Shown: piece by piece, positions 61,602 through 64,000 of the stretch
Layout of the letters: every line of letters starts with the position of its first letter
Numbering within the stretch: position 1 is the first letter of the stretch
Origin: Acidobacteriota bacterium
GTDB taxonomy: Bacteria; Acidobacteriota; Terriglobia; Terriglobales; Acidobacteriaceae
Direction of reading: 5' to 3'
Assembly (NCBI GenBank): GCA_016196065.1
Contig: JACPYL010000012.1
Span: 1 to 64,000 of the forward strand
Length of the DNA stretch: 64,000 nt
Notes under the pieces: model-generated
Seen by the model: only the letters and a program-made list of their open reading frames with translations
The model's database searches: none
What the model was told of the DNA's origin: nothing
Translations under genes and position numbers: made by a program

Positions 61602-62843
61602 TCACGAGCGGAACGCCCGGGCCAGCGCCAGCACATTCCACGCCGCGGATGCGATCAACAATCCGGCCAGTGACGCTGTCACCACCGCACCTTGCCGCGT
61701 TTCCAGCAAGTCGGCGAATACGCCCGCGACAAACACAAACAGAAACACCAGTGCCGCCAGTTGAAATCCCTCGCCCGGAAAGCTGGGCGCGGCCATGCCC
61801 ATCACCAGCAACACCACCGCAATTCCCAACGGAGCGATGTTGCCAAAGTAGCGTGCCCGTTTCCATCCCGCAAATACTCCGAGCGCCACCGGCAGTAGTA
61901 AGAGCATCGGAGGGCTGCCCCGAAAGATCGTCTCCACGGCGTGCCGGTACGACACTGGAGCGGCGAGCGCCCGAGGATTGAAATCCAGCCAGCGCGCATG
62001 CACAATGCCCTGCCAGAACAATGTTGGATGAAAGAAGTACGCGGCGAACACGATCGCTCCGGCCACAGCACACGCCGCGCCCCAGATGACGAGCACTGCC
62101 TGTCGCCGCACCGGAGCGACCCATAGCATCAGCAACAGTGCGAGCAACGCCAGCACTCCGAGAGAGAACTGATGTCCTGCCGCAAGCGCCAGCGATAGTC
62201 CCATCAGCAAAATACGCCGCCAGTTCCACAACACCACTTCGCGCGGAGCATACAGCGTGTGTGCGACCGCGATCCCGGTCCATATCGCTCCGAATCCGCC
62301 CCACACTCCGCCCATCTCACCCAGGCTCTGCGATCCCGCCACTCCCACGATGATCGCCGGCGAAAAGCAATAGAGCATCAGCGCGATGTATCCGCCCCCG
62401 TTGCCATATAGCCGGCGCGCAACATACCAGAGGGATCCGCCCAGCATCACGCCAAAAAACAGATAGGGAACCGCCGCCAGCACCTGCCATTGCGGTGGCC
62501 CGATCGGCCCCGAAGCCAGACGCAGCAGAAACGGCCCTCCCGCAATCAGGTAGTACAGCGGTGAGCGGTCCGAGTCATATCCATCACGCTCGCGCACATG
62601 TTCGCCCGATGACCCGCCCGTTGCCGCGTTCGAGAGCTGCGATCCCGGCGTGCCTGCCACCACGCCGTCTATCCATTGTTGCGCGCCCATGTGGATTCGT
62701 ACCGCCTGCCCCGACCCCGACTCCTTATCAAGTCGCGCCTGCGCTGCCACCAGCCACAAACACTGCAACAAACACACGCCCAGCAGCGCAGCCGCCACAA
62801 ATTGTGGCCTGCCAATCGCACCGGATTGAAAAAATCGCCGCAT
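61602..62843 (-). CDS. Multi-span membrane protein, possibly a glycosyltransferase
   Basis: 413 residues with about 10-11 membrane helices and one larger outside loop after the first helix (about 40-100, with ERDGYDSDRSPLYYLIAGGP). The RDGYDSDRSPLYY acidic loop resembles ArnT/GT39-like lipid-linked sugar transferases, but the evidence is weak. Its start is divergent from and only 23-38 bp away from the CPBP gene. Confidence 0.6.
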   Translation of the reverse strand: MRRFFQSGAIGRPQFVAAALLGVCLLQCLWLVAAQARLDKESGSGQAVRIHMGAQQWIDGVVAGTPGSQLSNAATGGSSGEHVRERDGYDSDRSPLYYLIAGGPFLLRLASGPIGPPQWQVLAAVPYLFFGVMLGGSLWYVARRLYGNGGGYIALMLYCFSPAIIVGVAGSQSLGEMGGVWGGFGAIWTGIAVAHTLYAPREVVLWNWRRILLMGLSLALAAGHQFSLGVLALLALLLMLWVAPVRRQAVLVIWGAACAVAGAIVFAAYFFHPTLFWQGIVHARWLDFNPRALAAPVSYRHAVETIFRGSPPMLLLLPVALGVFAGWKRARYFGNIAPLGIAVVLLVMGMAAPSFPGEGFQLAALVFLFVFVAGVFADLLETRQGAVVTASLAGLLIASAAWNVLALARAFRS

Positions 62844-62862
62844 GAAGGGAGACCGAGTGTTT

Positions 62863-62868
62863 TACCAT
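62863..62868 (+). promoter_or_regulatory. -10 box of the CPBP gene
   Basis: TACCAT, 13 nt before the ATG at 62882 and overlapping the ATG at 62867. On the other strand TAAAAC at 62859-62864 is a candidate -10 for the divergent gene, so the two promoters would overlap. Confidence 0.3.
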
Positions 62869-62881
62869 GTCCGGGACCATC

Positions 62882-63859
62882 ATGGATACGCACCCTTCCC
62901 CGCCACCAGCGCCCGAGCCCGCGCAGACCGCAATCGTCGACTCGCCTCCGCCGCCAGTTCCGCAATTTATTGTTCTGGCGCGAAGAGAGAATCCTCTGTT
63001 CGCAATTTTTGTCGGCCCCCACGGCATGTACCCCGGCACGCGCTGGTTGATCTACCTTCTTCTCGGCGGAATCCTCGTAGGAGTAGTCGGCGCGATCTCG
63101 CATTTTGTCCACCGTGCGCATGACGCCTCGATCTGGTGGGGACTCGTCTCGGAAGCCGCGATCATGCTCGCCGTCATCCTTCCCGCCTTCGTGATGGCGC
63201 TCATCGAGAAGCGTCCCTTCGGCACCTTCGGCCTGCCTAAACAAAATGCCTTTCGCCGTAATTTTTGGATCGGCACTCTCTGGGGATTCGTCTCGCTCAG
63301 CGTGCTGATGATCGCCCTTCGCCTCTCCGGAGCTTTCAGTTTCGGAACCCTTTCCATCCACGGATCGCAGATCGCGAAATACGGGATCTACTACTTGATC
63401 TTCTTTCTGCTCGTTGGTTTCTTTGAGGACTTCCTCTTTCGCGGCTACTCGCAGTGGGTGTTCTCTCAGGGAATGCATTTCTGGCCAGCGGCCGCGCTAC
63501 TGTCGGTAGCCTTCGGCGCTGTCCATAGTTCGAACCCCGGCGAAAGCAAAGCCGGACTCGTCGCCGCCGCCCTCATCGGATTTTTCTTCTGCCTCACCCT
63601 GCGCCGCACTGGCGACCTCTGGTGGGCCGTCGGTTTTCACATGTCGTGGGATTGGGGCGAGAGCTATTTTTATTCCGTCCCCGACAGCGGCGGCATGATG
63701 CCCGGCCATCTGCTCAACTCATCCTTCCACGGCCCCGCCTGGCTCACCGGAGGCTCCGTCGGCCCCGAAGGCAGTCTGCTCGTCTTCGCCGTGATCGTCG
63801 CTTTGTGGGTGGCGTTCGACCGGATGTATCCGGAAGTAAAGTACGCCGCCGAGCACTGA
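62882..63859 (+). CDS. CPBP-family intramembrane metalloprotease
   Basis: 325 residues with about eight helices. A Pro-rich N-tail (MDTHPSPPPAPEPAQ) precedes the CPBP core: FFEDFLFRGYSQWVFSQG (Glu-Asp...Arg), LLSVAFGAVHSSNPGES with the catalytic His, and a final WAVGFHMSWDWGESYFYS with another His. Relatives cleave membrane-protein termini or modify prenylated substrates; function is unknown here. ATG at 62882 is chosen because a TACCAT box lies 13 nt upstream; ATG 62867 is the alternative. Confidence 0.82.
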   Translation: MDTHPSPPPAPEPAQTAIVDSPPPPVPQFIVLARRENPLFAIFVGPHGMYPGTRWLIYLLLGGILVGVVGAISHFVHRAHDASIWWGLVSEAAIMLAVILPAFVMALIEKRPFGTFGLPKQNAFRRNFWIGTLWGFVSLSVLMIALRLSGAFSFGTLSIHGSQIAKYGIYYLIFFLLVGFFEDFLFRGYSQWVFSQGMHFWPAAALLSVAFGAVHSSNPGESKAGLVAAALIGFFFCLTLRRTGDLWWAVGFHMSWDWGESYFYSVPDSGGMMPGHLLNSSFHGPAWLTGGSVGPEGSLLVFAVIVALWVAFDRMYPEVKYAAEH

Positions 63860-63908
63860 CAGAATATAGAAGGTCGGCGGCACTCAAAATTCGAACACTC
63901 CGCGATGC

Positions 63909-63914
63909 TATCCT
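63909..63914 (+). promoter_or_regulatory. -10 box of the gene at 63924
   Basis: TGCTATCCT, the same extended -10 word as at 5375 and before the gene at 24615, ends 9 nt before the ATG. Confidence 0.45.
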
Positions 63915-63923
63915 CTCTTCGCC

Positions 63924-64000
63924 ATGCCTAGCCTTCGCTTCCTCGTCCTGCTCTGCGTTACCGGAATCGCCGTCGCCCAGGAGCCATTCCTCTCCACCAC
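63924..64000 (+). CDS. Partial secreted protein, truncated by window end
   Basis: 25 residues are visible: MPSLRFLVLLCVTGIAVAQE, a good signal peptide, followed by PFLST. No family can be assigned from this length. Confidence 0.5.
   Translation, partial: MPSLRFLVLLCVTGIAVAQEPFLST

Overview
The window is a GC-rich chromosomal segment that most likely comes from an Acidobacteriota bacterium of the Terriglobia (subdivision 1) type. The pointers are a 16S rRNA 5' portion at the left edge, two very large Oar-like TonB-dependent receptors with an N-terminal carboxypeptidase-regulatory-like domain, many secreted peptidases (M13, M2, S51, an IPT-repeat metalloprotease), a kinase fused to a beta-propeller, a BNR-repeat exoprotein, and short REP-like repeats in many gaps. 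This assignment is by content; no database was searched.

Layout. 1-1310: 5' part of an rRNA operon on the minus strand with a recognisable leader (boxA) and promoter. 1.8-16 kb: lipB, an ankyrin protein, a pyruvate dehydrogenase E1-alpha, a cyanophycinase-like peptidase, two giant TonB receptors and lipA. The two lipoate genes flank a lipoate-dependent dehydrogenase subunit. 15.8-18.7 kb: a TSUP/DUF1634 transporter pair and a WYL regulator divergent from a DinB-like protein. 18.8-32.3 kb: a long minus-strand block (M13 peptidase, MlaD, membrane spermidine-synthase-like protein, AcpS, BNR exoprotein, LolA-like protein, IPT metalloprotease). 32.4-36.1 kb: a peroxiredoxin with an in-frame TGA at its peroxidatic residue, a cold-shock protein, a TlpA-like thioredoxin and small secreted proteins, including a tandem paralogous pair. 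36.2-37.6 kb: an AT-richer patch with DUF3800 and a 48-residue ORF. 37.7-43 kb: acyl-CoA synthetase, small proteins and a Ser/Thr kinase. 43.5-54.3 kb: housekeeping genes (ruvA, nadD-rsfS-rlmH, cobO, accD-folC-plsC) and a hybrid kinase ending in PilZ. 54.3-59.5 kb: accessory region of small hypothetical genes with a clustered two-hairpin repeat, then a vanadium haloperoxidase, a secreted protein and an HxlR regulator with a clear operator. 59.7-64 kb: M2 peptidase, a membrane protein, a CPBP protease and a truncated secreted ORF.

Most notable points: (1) the peroxiredoxin at 32445-32936 carries TGA exactly where the PxxxTxxC peroxidatic cysteine should be, the reading frame is intact on both sides, and a hairpin lies just downstream, so it looks like a selenoprotein; (2) lipB has taken up two intergenic-type repeats in frame; (3) a family of paired hairpins is clustered at 54.3-56.7 kb; (4) about eleven genes have a TAnnnT box only 6-15 nt before the start codon and no Shine-Dalgarno, suggesting leaderless or near-leaderless mRNAs.
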